Of a stretch of 9,392 nt of DNA, positions 1-6,718 are shown in pieces. Source of the DNA: Methanobacteriaceae archaeon (lineage in GTDB: Archaea > Methanobacteriota > Methanobacteria > Methanobacteriales > Methanobacteriaceae); assembly GCA_030693105.1 (NCBI GenBank), contig JAUYBK010000010.1, positions 1 through 9,392 on the forward strand, read 5' to 3'. Position 1 is the first letter of the stretch, and the number at the start of each line of letters is the position of its first letter. The notes below the pieces were generated by a model that was given only the letters and a program-made list of their open reading frames with translations, had not been told where the DNA came from and made no database searches. The position numbers and the translations under genes are program-made.

Positions 1-70
1 TATTTGTTAATAAACATTATTATATTTTTATGCCAAAATTACACCCTAATCTGGCAATAATTTCTTTTTT

Positions 71-106
71 AAAAAAAACCCGTATTCGATGCCATTAAAA
101 AAAAAA
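71..106 (-). terminator. T-rich archaeal terminator region after the GyrI-like gene
   Basis: Read on the minus strand, the stop codon of the GyrI-like gene is followed within 9 bases by a run of ten T (97-106) and then a second run of eight T (71-78). There is no strong hairpin. Archaeal RNA polymerase terminates on U-tracts alone, so this pair of tracts is a reasonable intrinsic terminator. Nothing else is recognisable in positions 1-70, which are AT-rich. Confidence 0.5.
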
Positions 107-114
107 CGGTGAAT

Positions 115-573
115 TTATCTTTTTATAACCGGAAGGTGGACCTCAGTTACTAGTTCATCTTCGGAGGTTGTGCTGGGATCGTTTAGATAGATTTCGGTGA
201 TGGGTCCCACAATGTCGTAACCGTTTTCTACAGCATAGTCCACCACGGCATGGATAACTGGACCTACGTTAGTGTAAGGTCCCTGGTGCATCGCTGCCAG
301 GACGGTGTGGGCTGGTATTTCCTTGATCCCTACTTTACCATCCTGATGGGCTTCACCCGCAATGGAAAATCCAATCTCATACTGCAAGTCTTCCTCAGCT
401 ACTTCTTCCGGGGTGTTGTAATAGGTCCCGTAGACCCGACCCGTCATTTCCAAGTTCTTTTCCATCACCCACTGACCTATTTCCTGCATTAGTTCTGGAA
501 TTTTAGTGTAACTACCCTTTTGTGGTATGTAAGCCACTTTGGCCTCTTCAACTCGCTTTTCCTCTACTATCAT
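115..573 (-). CDS. GyrI-like small-molecule-binding domain protein
   Basis: A 152-residue stand-alone protein of the GyrI-like / AraC effector-binding (SHS2-derived) superfamily. Visible signs are an N-terminal strand followed by a helix rich in Glu and Met, a central GTYYNTPEEV segment, an IPAHTVLAAMHQGPYTNV stretch corresponding to the typical 'G.Y..l......' second repeat, and a C-terminal PITEIYLNDPSTT motif with the acidic residue characteristic of ligand-binding members. There is no helix-turn-helix, so it is not itself a full regulator; such proteins bind or hydrolyse small hydrophobic or cationic compounds, and the ligand here is unknown. The length is normal for the archaeal single-domain form. 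The start is fixed by an excellent ribosome binding site (AGGGAGG, 581-587) seven bases before ATG. It lies 46 bases after trkH on the same strand, with a probable promoter of its own. Cytosolic. The family call is firm; the biological role is not known. Confidence 0.85.
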   Translation of the reverse strand: MIVEEKRVEEAKVAYIPQKGSYTKIPELMQEIGQWVMEKNLEMTGRVYGTYYNTPEEVAEEDLQYEIGFSIAGEAHQDGKVGIKEIPAHTVLAAMHQGPYTNVGPVIHAVVDYAVENGYDIVGPITEIYLNDPSTTSEDELVTEVHLPVIKR

Positions 574-590
574 GGTCGAACCTCCCTAAT

Positions 591-621
591 TAGTATACAT
601 GATATACTAAAAATATTTTTT
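591..621 (-). promoter_or_regulatory. Probable promoter and inverted-repeat operator of the GyrI-like gene
   Basis: A perfect 7-bp inverted repeat, TAGTATA-CATGA-TATACTA (591-609), lies just upstream of the ribosome binding site at 581-587. On the minus strand it is preceded by the A/T-rich AATATTTTTA (about 612-621), which could be the TATA element and partly overlaps the trkH stop codon. If so, transcription would start near 590 and the repeat would lie between TATA box and start site, a usual place for an archaeal repressor. The repeat is seen directly; its role is inferred, and AT-rich palindromes occur by chance. Confidence 0.4.
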
Positions 622-2017
622 ACTTGCGATTTATGACATTCTGAATGGTAATGACTGCCAGGAGTAAAACTGGCCAAATTTCAAGGCGACCCATCCAAAA
701 ATTTATAATGAATACTATCTTAACCGGGACCGGAGAGTTAGGAGTCATAAGCCCCTCGGAGAGTCCCACGTTACTTAAAGCAGATGCAACTTCAAACAGG
801 GCTTGTGGTATGTCATTGTAATATATTAGGACGATAATAACGCTGATTATGTAAACCAGTAAATAGGTGAATACAAAGGCCCCAGTGATCCTTAATAGAT
901 CATCGGTAATTGGTAAATCAGTTACGTGATGGATTTTTTTGGGCATTATTGCTTTCCCAGGCAATATAAATGATTTGACTTGCCATAAAATTCCTTTAAG
1001 TAGTAGACCAAATCGAAACAATTTAATACCCCCACCCGTAGAGCCGGAGCCAGCACCAATAATCATGAGGATAATTATGATAAATTGGCTCAGGCCTATC
1101 CATTTAGACAAACCAGGTAAAAATGCGGTTTGTAAACCGGTAGTGGATACAGCTGATATTATTTGGAAAAGAGAGAATCTAAGGGTTAAAAAGAAGTCAT
1201 TTCCATAAAATTGGTTTTTAAAGAGCATTAAAGTCACTATAATGGTACCGATTAGAATGAGGGAAAAAGCCACCTTAGTTTCGATATCTTTAAAATAATC
1301 CTTCAAGTTACCCTTAATAACAGTGTAGTGTAGTGCAAAGTTAGTAGCACCGACCATCATTATTACCATAGCCACGATCTCTATCCAAATGCTGTTGTAA
1401 AATAATAGACTATCGTTATGCATGGCAAATCCTCCGGTGGATAAGGCCGAGAATGCGTGAAATACTGAATCAAAAATAGGCATTCCTGCTACTTTAAATA
1501 GAATTATGGCGATTAAAGTAAATGAAAAATAAATGTATACTATTATTCTAGTTGTTTTCTTTATACTAGGTCTTAATCTTTCTTCTCGACCTTCAGCAAG
1601 GTACAAACGGATTACATCGGCCCCGGTAGATCTTAAAAGAGCCAAAACTAAAAAGATTATTCCTAAACCTCCCAACCATTGGGTAAATGCCCGCCAGAAA
1701 TTAATGGTGTAAGAAACTTCGTCTAAATTAGAAAACATACTAAAACCAGTGGTGGTAAATCCCGACATAGCCTCAAAATAGGCATTGAGGTAAGATAGTT
1801 CACCAGATAAAAAGAAAGGTAGAGCACTGATGGCGCTCACTATGACCCATACTAAAGTCGAAAATATCATAGCCACTTTAAGTGACAGGTTGGTTTCTTT
1901 TTTGAATATCCTAATACAGATTATTCCTATTATTACGCTTATAATAGCAGAAGATAAGAAGGGAAGTATGTATTGTTGCTCGCCGTAAATAAAGGAGACT
2001 AAAATAGGTATAAGCAT
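620..2017 (-). CDS. trkH: TrkH-family potassium uptake membrane subunit
   Basis: Integral membrane K+ translocating subunit of the TrkH/KtrB superfamily, which works with a cytosolic RCK (TrkA-type) partner; none is encoded in this window. The four pore-loop filters of the 4x(M-P-M) fold are all present: SGFTTTGF (Gly91), ALSTGGF (195-196), VSTTGL (Gly294) and ALSNVGL (Gly418). The conserved GSGSTGGGIK segment (324-332) and the C-terminal WMGRLEIWP signature (441-449) are also seen. The first ATG in this frame (2015-2017, protein MLIPILVSFIYGE...) starts inside the usual first membrane helix. The reading frame continues open upstream as about 28 further residues that look like a real TrkH N-terminus, but with no ATG, GTG or TTG, so the true 5' end is probably interrupted (see 2018-2111). 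The body from 620 to 2017 is intact. Function is confident; whether the copy is active depends on the 5' break. Confidence 0.9.
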   Translation of the reverse strand: MLIPILVSFIYGEQQYILPFLSSAIISVIIGIICIRIFKKETNLSLKVAMIFSTLVWVIVSAISALPFFLSGELSYLNAYFEAMSGFTTTGFSMFSNLDEVSYTINFWRAFTQWLGGLGIIFLVLALLRSTGADVIRLYLAEGREERLRPSIKKTTRIIVYIYFSFTLIAIILFKVAGMPIFDSVFHAFSALSTGGFAMHNDSLLFYNSIWIEIVAMVIMMVGATNFALHYTVIKGNLKDYFKDIETKVAFSLILIGTIIVTLMLFKNQFYGNDFFLTLRFSLFQIISAVSTTGLQTAFLPGLSKWIGLSQFIIIILMIIGAGSGSTGGGIKLFRFGLLLKGILWQVKSFILPGKAIMPKKIHHVTDLPITDDLLRITGAFVFTYLLVYIISVIIVLIYYNDIPQALFEVASALSNVGLSEGLMTPNSPVPVKIVFIINFWMGRLEIWPVLLLAVITIQNVINRK

Positions 2018-2111
2018 TGCGATTCCAAGTAAGATACATACATTCCCGGTATAGTGAAGTATGGTCTTTATTTCACGCTTACTTAACCTATTTATCTGTC
2101 TCGTTAGACAT
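2018..2111 (-). other. trkH: Out-of-frame 5' end of trkH (probable 1-nt frameshift)
   Basis: On the minus strand an ATG (2109-2111) follows a G-run (taggggggaATG) that could serve as ribosome binding site. It reads MSNETDK and then meets TAG at 2088-2090. Skipping one base there enters the trkH frame, giving RLSKREIKTILHYTG and then NVCILLGIAMLIP, the typical TrkH N-terminal segment and first helix. The trkH frame itself is open back to a stop at 2168-2170 but contains no usable start before 2017. The simplest reading is one extra base between 2088 and 2108, either a real mutation or a sequencing error. Less likely is +1 recoding at AAA-TAG or initiation at an unusual codon. Confidence 0.6.
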
Positions 2112-2166
2112 TCCCCCCTATGCCCCCTAATAATTGACCCAGTACCCTTAAAAGAATTATTAAGAG

Positions 2167-2174
2167 TTTATACA
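2167..2174 (-). promoter_or_regulatory. Candidate TATA box of trkH
   Basis: The minus-strand sequence TGTATAAA lies about 60 bases before the ATG at 2109-2111. With a start site about 25 bases downstream (near 2145), the leader would be about 34 nt and would include the G-rich ribosome binding site. This is a positional and compositional match only. Confidence 0.35.
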
Positions 2175-2390
2175 ACTCATTTAATAATAAGATCAAATAA
2201 TTCACTTATTATCACCTGGAAACAGCCTAAACCCTTTTTTTAAAGTATCAAACTAATTATATTAAAACATCCCGTATATAACTTGTGACGTTTAGTGTCA
2301 TTAATAAAATTAAAAATATTCAATTCTATTCAGTTATCAAAAAATTATTAGATACCACCGCAAAGGATTTCTAACCCTGAAGATAGTATT
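2171..2390. other. AT-rich divergent intergenic region without a gene
   Basis: This stretch separates the minus-strand trkH from the plus-strand TMEM175 remnant. I see no convincing coding frame, tRNA or structured RNA. It holds an 8-bp inverted repeat (ATAATAAG at 2184-2191, CTTATTAT at 2205-2212, 13-nt loop) close behind the trkH TATA candidate, and a weak TGAC/GTCA dyad (2286-2300). In such AT-rich DNA both could be chance. No CadC-type TTCA-N2-TGAA site is present. Confidence 0.4.
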
Positions 2391-2398
2391 TTTTTATA
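2391..2398 (+). promoter_or_regulatory. Candidate TATA box of the TMEM175-family gene
   Basis: TTTTTATA is centred about 34 bases before the ATG at 2429. A transcript starting some 26 bases downstream would have a leader of only about 8 bases, which agrees with the absence of a Shine-Dalgarno sequence before this start. Confidence 0.4.
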
Positions 2399-2428
2399 CC
2401 AGCCTATTTTGATTCTATTAATAACTGG

Positions 2429-3036
2429 ATGACCACCAATCGTATTGAAACATGGTTGGATGGTATATTTTCAATTGCCATGACATTATTGGTCTTAAGT
2501 ATCTGATTTCCCGATATTTCTCAATCCTTAACTGAAACCGCCTTCCAAGAGCATTTATGGTTATTATGGTCTAAATTACTGAGTTATGCCCTTAGTTTCT
2601 GGATCCTGGCCAGTTTCTGGCGTGTTAACCATCAACAGTTTTACTTCATTAAACGTTCCAACCCGACTTTAATAAGTATAAACATCTTTTGGCTACTTTT
2701 CATAGACATGGTGCCCTTTTCCACCGAGATAATCGGAGAGTTTGGTAGCTATTTTTCACCACCAATTTAAGATTCCAGTTGAACTTGCTTTTGGCGGGAA
2801 TTTTCTATTACCTGAACTGGTACTACGCCGTCCGAAACGGCTTAGTGGACGAAAAGTTGGATAACCCCATCTTACAGTTTATGAACAGAACCAACCTGAT
2901 TTTTCCCATATTATCGATAATAGCCCTTGTTTTAGCCTATTTTGTCGGCCCTTGGAGCAGTTTGGTGTATTTAGTCAATCCAATTTTAAAAGAGTCATTT
3001 ATAGTTAAATACACATATAATCATGAGGAAAAATAG
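2429..3036 (+). pseudogene. Broken TMEM175/DUF1211-family potassium channel protein
   Basis: Conceptual translation from ATG 2429 begins MTTNRIETWLDGIFSIAMT, the family signature of TMEM175/DUF1211 channels (R-x3-[FW]-x-D-G-[IV]-F-x-IA-x-T). It continues with the conserved FWRVNHQQFYFIKR segment and ends with NLLLAGIFYYLNWYYAVRNG and two more hydrophobic segments. The frame is broken twice: an in-frame TGA at 2504-2506 after LVLSI, and a frameshift in a run of five T at 2752-2756. One added T would read GSYFFTTNLRFQLNLLLAG and restore the frame to the stop at 3034-3036. Repaired, the protein would be about 202 residues, normal for prokaryotic members, with about six membrane helices. The 3' part alone (2779-3036, TTG start, no ribosome binding site) is a fragment, not a separate gene. 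A single CGA-to-TGA change could explain the stop. Prokaryotic TMEM175 proteins conduct K+ as tetramers; this copy should be inactive if the sequence is correct. Confidence 0.8.
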
Positions 3037-3068
3037 TAAAGGCTTTAAATAATATTCCGGTATTTATT

Positions 3069-3121
3069 GATTATAACCATAGTTCAAGGAACGGATGTGA
3101 CTATTAATAAATAGGGTGGGA
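3069..3121 (+). promoter_or_regulatory. Candidate copB promoter and ribosome binding site
   Basis: GATTATAACC (3069-3078) is the best-placed TATA-like element, and a start near 3099-3102 would leave a leader of about 28 bases. A short dyad, GTTC-AAG-GAAC (3082-3092), lies between it and that start and might be an operator, though the arms are only 4 bp. AGGGTGGG (3113-3120) supplies the ribosome binding site for ATG 3128. The ribosome binding site is credible; the rest is tentative. Confidence 0.35.
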
Positions 3122-3127
3122 CTTCAA

Positions 3128-5119
3128 ATGGAACATTCCCAACATGACAATAATTCTGGCCATGGAAAAGGAAAAAATCATCACCAGCATATGATCGCCG
3201 ACTATAAAAGGCGCTTCTGGATTTGTCTAGTTTTAACCATTCCTATTGTGGTATTATCCCCCCATATCCAGCACATTTTCGGCATTCATGAACTGGTCAT
3301 GTTCCCTGGTGATTCTTACGTTCTCTTTGTTTTATCTTCAATTGTATACTTTTACGGCGGTTATCCCTTCTTTAAAGGTATATATACTGAGCTCAAATCC
3401 CGCACCCCTGGTATGATGACTCTGGTGGCAGTGGCCATTACCACGGCCTACCTCTACAGCAGTGCAGTGGTTTTAGGACTTAAGGGAGAGTTGTTTTTCT
3501 GGGAACTGGCCACCCTTATTGATATCATGCTTTTGGGTCACTGGGTGGAGATGAGATCAGTGATGGGCGCCTCCCGGGCGTTGGACGAACTGGTAAAACT
3601 ATTACCTTCAACCGCCCACCACATCATGTCCGATGGAGAAATCATGGAAATGCCCCTGGAACATTTGCAGGTAGAGGATGTGGTGGTGGTGAAACCTGGA
3701 GAGAAAGTGCCCGTGGACGGGAAGATTTTAAAAGGTGAAAGTAGTGTTGACGAGTCCATGCTCACCGGCGAATCAGAACCCGTTTACAAGAAGGTAAACG
3801 ATTTGGTTATTGGAGGATCAATTAATGGTGACGGTTCCATCCAAGTCAAAATCGAAAAAACTGGCGAAGATTCATTTTTATCCCAAGTTATTAGTCTGGT
3901 GGAGGAAGCACAGTCTGCTAAATCCAGGACACAAAACTTGGCCGACCGTTTTGCCATGTGGCTGACCATCATTGCCTTGAGTGGAGGTTTTATTACCCTT
4001 CTGGTTTGGCTGGTAATTACCAGCCAGGATTTGGCCTTTGCCCTGGAAAGATCCGTGACCGTAATGGTTACCACTTGCCCCCATGCTTTAGGTCTGGCCA
4101 TTCCCCTGGTAGTGGCAGTTTCTACTGCATTATCGGCTCGTAATGGCCTTTTAATACGAAATAGAACCGCGTTTGAGAAAGCTCGAAGTTTAGATGCGGT
4201 TATATTCGACAAGACAGGGACTCTGACCCAGGGAAAGTTTGGAGTGAGTGAAATTATCCCTTTGTCAGATGACGTTAAACCTGACGATTTTTTAAAGTAC
4301 GCAGCATCACTGGAAGCTTATTCAGAGCATCCTATTGCCAGTGGAGTGGCTGCTGCTGTTGAAAGCCATTTGCCAGTTGAAAATTTTAAATCAATACCAG
4401 GTAAAGGGGTAGAGGGTAGCGTTGATGGTAAGAAAGTGGAAGTGGTAAGTCTAGGATACTTGGAAGAGATGGGAATGGCAGTTAGTACTGAAAGGTTAGA
4501 GAAATCCCGGGGAAAAACTGCGGTCTTCGTGGTTATTGACGGCGCAGTGAAGGGTACCCTTTTGATGTCGGACCTCATCCGGCCCGAGTCACAGGAGACC
4601 ATTTCCCGGCTCAAGCAAATGGGTATCATGTGCATCATGATCACCGGAGATAGGAGAGAAGTGGCCCAATGGGTGTCCGAAGAGTTGGGGTTGGATCAGT
4701 ACTTCGCCGAAGTCTTACCTGGAGAGAAGGCAGCAAAAGTTAGAGAGATACAAAAAGAGGGATTGGTGGTGGCCATGACCGGCGACGGTATTAACGATGC
4801 CCCAGCTTTGGCCCAGGCCGACGTGGGTATTGCCATCGGGGCAGGAACCGACGTAACCATTGAAGCCGCCGATATCATTCTAGTAAGAAACAATCCCCTA
4901 GATGCCCTATACATTATTCAACTAGCCCGTTCCACCTATCGTAAGATGGTGGAGAATTTGGCTTGGGGAGCAGGATACAACATTTTTGCCATCCCTTTAG
5001 CAGCAGGTGTTCTCTCTGCTTACGGGATAATTCTAACTCCCGCCATGGGAGCCGTTTTAATGTCGGTCAGTACCATCATTGTGGCTGTTAATTCGCGGTT
5101 TTTGAGAATTGAAAAATAA
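3128..5119 (+). CDS. copB: CopB-type copper/silver-translocating P1B ATPase
   Basis: A 663-residue heavy-metal P-type ATPase of the CPH (CopB, P1B-3) class, exporting Cu/Ag across the cytoplasmic membrane. Key sites are TGE (213-215, dephosphorylation), metal-binding CPH in helix 6 (Cys317-Pro-His319), DKTGT with phosphorylated Asp361, the ATP-binding SEHP (His401-Pro402) and GDGIND (552-557). The CopB-class patterns GYN in helix 7 and MSVST in helix 8 are also present. Eight membrane helices fit the hydrophobic blocks. Instead of a ferredoxin-like HMA domain, the N-terminus is a short His-rich tail (six His in the first 21 residues), usual for CopB. An upstream in-frame GTG (3116) lies inside the ribosome binding site AGGGTGGG, so ATG 3128 is the better start. 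There is no CopY/CsoR-type regulator beside it, so its control is unclear. Intact; the CPH class is secure, but exact metal and valence preference is inferred from the class. Confidence 0.93.
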   Translation: MEHSQHDNNSGHGKGKNHHQHMIADYKRRFWICLVLTIPIVVLSPHIQHIFGIHELVMFPGDSYVLFVLSSIVYFYGGYPFFKGIYTELKSRTPGMMTLVAVAITTAYLYSSAVVLGLKGELFFWELATLIDIMLLGHWVEMRSVMGASRALDELVKLLPSTAHHIMSDGEIMEMPLEHLQVEDVVVVKPGEKVPVDGKILKGESSVDESMLTGESEPVYKKVNDLVIGGSINGDGSIQVKIEKTGEDSFLSQVISLVEEAQSAKSRTQNLADRFAMWLTIIALSGGFITLLVWLVITSQDLAFALERSVTVMVTTCPHALGLAIPLVVAVSTALSARNGLLIRNRTAFEKARSLDAVIFDKTGTLTQGKFGVSEIIPLSDDVKPDDFLKYAASLEAYSEHPIASGVAAAVESHLPVENFKSIPGKGVEGSVDGKKVEVVSLGYLEEMGMAVSTERLEKSRGKTAVFVVIDGAVKGTLLMSDLIRPESQETISRLKQMGIMCIMITGDRREVAQWVSEELGLDQYFAEVLPGEKAAKVREIQKEGLVVAMTGDGINDAPALAQADVGIAIGAGTDVTIEAADIILVRNNPLDALYIIQLARSTYRKMVENLAWGAGYNIFAIPLAAGVLSAYGIILTPAMGAVLMSVSTIIVAVNSRFLRIEK

Positions 5120-5183
5120 TACATCTATCAGACAAAAATAATTATTTCTACCAACCCAAAATAAGACTAAATGAGGTATTACA

Positions 5184-5936
5184 ATGCAAAAAACCAATAA
5201 AACTGCTCTTCTGGGATATATTTTAATGCTAATTTTAACCGCCGTAGTACCTATCATTTTCCAGACAGAACAGCTTCAAGCCCTGATAATATTCCCTATC
5301 ATCCTCATATTTGCTCATCTTGCTAAAATGAACTCCAAAGAGATTGGTTTAGTTGCAGGAACCTGGGAAGATTATCTTATCGGTTTTCTGTATCCCTTTT
5401 TAATCTGTGTGGCTATAATCATCCTGGTCATTATTACTGGTAATCTAGGAACAGTGCATTGCAGTGCGGAACTTCCCGGCAAGGTGGTCACCCTCTTTTT
5501 CATGACTCTCATTCTAGCGGTTGCCACTGAAGAGGGCTTCTTCCGGGGCTGGCTCTTTGGAATATTAGAACGGGGAAAAATGAACCCCCAACTAATTATT
5601 ATCCTCACTGCGCTGGCCTTCAGTTTGTGGCATTTTCCCCTATTTTTAATGGACCCCGGCTTTGCCTGGAGTATGCTACCGCTGTATCTGGGTGGTGGTG
5701 TAATTGCGGGTATGATTTTCGGACTGTTTCGTTATAGATCTGGTTCCATTATTGTATCATCCTTCTCCCACGCATTATGGAACACCACCGTCTACACCCT
5801 CTTTGGAGTAGGTAGCAGCATTGGTATTTTGGGAATTCAAATGACTAACGTCTTTGGTCCAGAGAGTGGTTTACTGGGAATGGTCTTCAGCATCGCGTTT
5901 ATCGCAGTTTTGTGGTGGTGGACTTTTAAAAAGTGA
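5184..5936 (+). CDS. CPBP-family intramembrane metalloprotease (Abi/CAAX-protease-like)
   Basis: A 250-residue polytopic membrane protein with the three motifs of the CPBP (Rce1/Abi, PF02517-type) glutamic intramembrane protease family: EEGFFRG (Glu116, Glu117, Arg121; EExxxR), FSLWH (Phe146, His150; FxxxH) and SHALWN (His196, Asn200; HxxxN). About seven hydrophobic segments surround them. All catalytic residues are present and the length is usual, so an active enzyme is expected; eukaryotic Rce1 trims prenylated CAAX proteins, but archaeal substrates are unknown. ATG 5184 is supported by GAGGT at 5173-5177, six bases upstream. The gene follows copB by 64 bases on the same strand; an A/T-rich AATAATTATT near 5135-5144 may give it its own promoter, so co-transcription is possible but unproven. 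It ends 27 bases before the convergent methyltransferase remnant. Confidence 0.9.
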   Translation: MQKTNKTALLGYILMLILTAVVPIIFQTEQLQALIIFPIILIFAHLAKMNSKEIGLVAGTWEDYLIGFLYPFLICVAIIILVIITGNLGTVHCSAELPGKVVTLFFMTLILAVATEEGFFRGWLFGILERGKMNPQLIIILTALAFSLWHFPLFLMDPGFAWSMLPLYLGGGVIAGMIFGLFRYRSGSIIVSSFSHALWNTTVYTLFGVGSSIGILGIQMTNVFGPESGLLGMVFSIAFIAVLWWWTFKK

Positions 5937-5963
5937 AATTCTTTGAAATTTTTAAGACACCAA

Positions 5964-6630
5964 TTAAAATTTTTGCATTATATAAAATACGGAACTATAA
6001 AGGCCCGGGGTGTCTTTAAACATTTTTATTTCTTTTTCTAAATCCTTTTGAAGTAGGGGATCATGATGATGTTCTAAACTTATGATTTGCTTTTCTAAAG
6101 GCTGGTAATATTCAGACCACCATACACTGTTGGAGATAAAAAAACAGTCCAATAACCGATATTCACATTTAGATATGATTTTAAGTTTCTCCTGGTGAGA
6201 TTTATATTCATCATGCACCACCAGATATCCCTGATCTTTAATTAGAGGCCTCCAATCAGTTAGTCCTGTTTCGAAGCCAATTGAAAATATGGATCCTTCG
6301 GCCCATATTAATATCAAAGCTTTCATTGGGAAAATCTAAATCAAATAAAGATCTGTTCTCGATTTTTACCCTGTTTTTCAGGCATGCTTTAATTATTTTT
6401 TGATTTAGCTGATGTAAAGAAGTTTTATCAATGTCAAGAGCAATGATCTCCCCTTCACTTATTCTGGCTAATTCCATAGTTGGAACCCTTGTACCACAAC
6501 CTAAATCAAGAATTTTAGGATTTAAAATTCTTGTAATCTTTAAAAATGCTTTTAGAGTGTATTTAATTAATTTTTCTCGATAAACATCTGTATTGATTTG
6601 ATTAATACAAATAGCCCCATCAATTTTTAT
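5964..6630 (-). pseudogene. Decayed class I SAM-dependent methyltransferase
   Basis: Read from 6630 down, the frame gives IKIDGAICINQINTD, then a helix, then ILDLGCGTRVPTMELA (SAM motif I), IIALDID (motif II, acidic end of strand 2) and SLFDLDFPNESFDI. One extra base at about 6307-6309 then shifts the frame; correcting it gives FDIIWAEGSIFSIGF, the typical motif IV/post-motif segment, running on to YLVVHDEYKS and a C-terminal tail ending at 5964. Repaired length is about 221 residues, right for this family. Three lesions are seen: the frameshift; no ATG, GTG or TTG in frame before residue 52 (an ATA stands where a start would fit, 6628-6630); and Arg in place of the last glycine of GxGxG (GCGTR). 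The substrate is unknown. The region appears AT-richer and more ATA-rich than the neighbouring ATPases. It is divergent from cadC and could share its TATA region. Confidence 0.75.
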
Positions 6631-6682
6631 AATAATATTATTATTTGTTGTTTATTTTGATGATTCGGCTTAAAACATAACC

Positions 6683-6690
6683 TTTATATA
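6683..6690 (+). promoter_or_regulatory. TATA box of the cadC-cadA operon
   Basis: TTTATATA is centred about 27 bases before the A of the cadC ATG, which puts the transcription start at or within a base or two of the start codon. No Shine-Dalgarno sequence precedes the ATG, so a leaderless mRNA is the natural reading. The element reads TATATAAA on the other strand and could also have served the divergent methyltransferase. Confidence 0.7.
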
Positions 6691-6718
6691 TGTTCACTTG
6701 AACATTTATTCATATGAA
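6691..6718 (+). promoter_or_regulatory. Double CadC/ArsR-SmtB operator over the cadC start
   Basis: Two dyads of the form TTCA-N2-TGAA lie 16 bp apart centre to centre. The first is the perfect palindrome TGTTCA-CT-TGAACA (6691-6704). The second is TTCATATGAA (6709-6718), which contains the ATG. Between them, TGAACA-TT-TATTCA (6699-6712) matches the core of the 12-2-12 operators known for SmtB/CadC-type repressors. The sites touch the TATA box and cover the predicted start site, so bound CadC should block the polymerase; metal binding would release it. Confidence 0.75.

Noticed and set aside
2088..2090. TAG in the trkH leader read as pyrrolysine
   Set aside because: Reading through TAG stays in the wrong frame and reaches TAA three codons later, so only a frame change, not a readthrough, would give TrkH.
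2061..2243. Plus-strand 60-codon open frame opposite the trkH 5' end
   Set aside because: It overlaps the antisense of the TrkH N-terminal coding and promoter region, has no recognisable features and no ribosome binding site.
2286..2300. TGAC...GTCA dyad in the trkH-TMEM175 gap
   Set aside because: The arms are only 4 bp and it has no clear position relative to a promoter; a chance match is likely.
2504..2506. In-frame TGA read as selenocysteine or a reassigned codon
   Set aside because: cadC and the CPBP gene use TGA as a genuine stop, Trp is encoded by TGG throughout, the family has no Cys or Sec at this place, and no SECIS-like structure was evident. A simple mutation or error is more likely.
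2779..3036. Stand-alone 85-residue membrane protein
   Set aside because: It has only a TTG start without a ribosome binding site, and its sequence continues the upstream TMEM175 reading after a one-base correction.
3116..3127. GTG start four codons upstream of copB
   Set aside because: The GTG is part of the AGGGTGGG ribosome binding site that serves the ATG at 3128.
3784..4212. Long antisense open frames within copB, and similar ones within cadA
   Set aside because: They are shadows of strongly conserved ATPase coding sequence and have no start signals.
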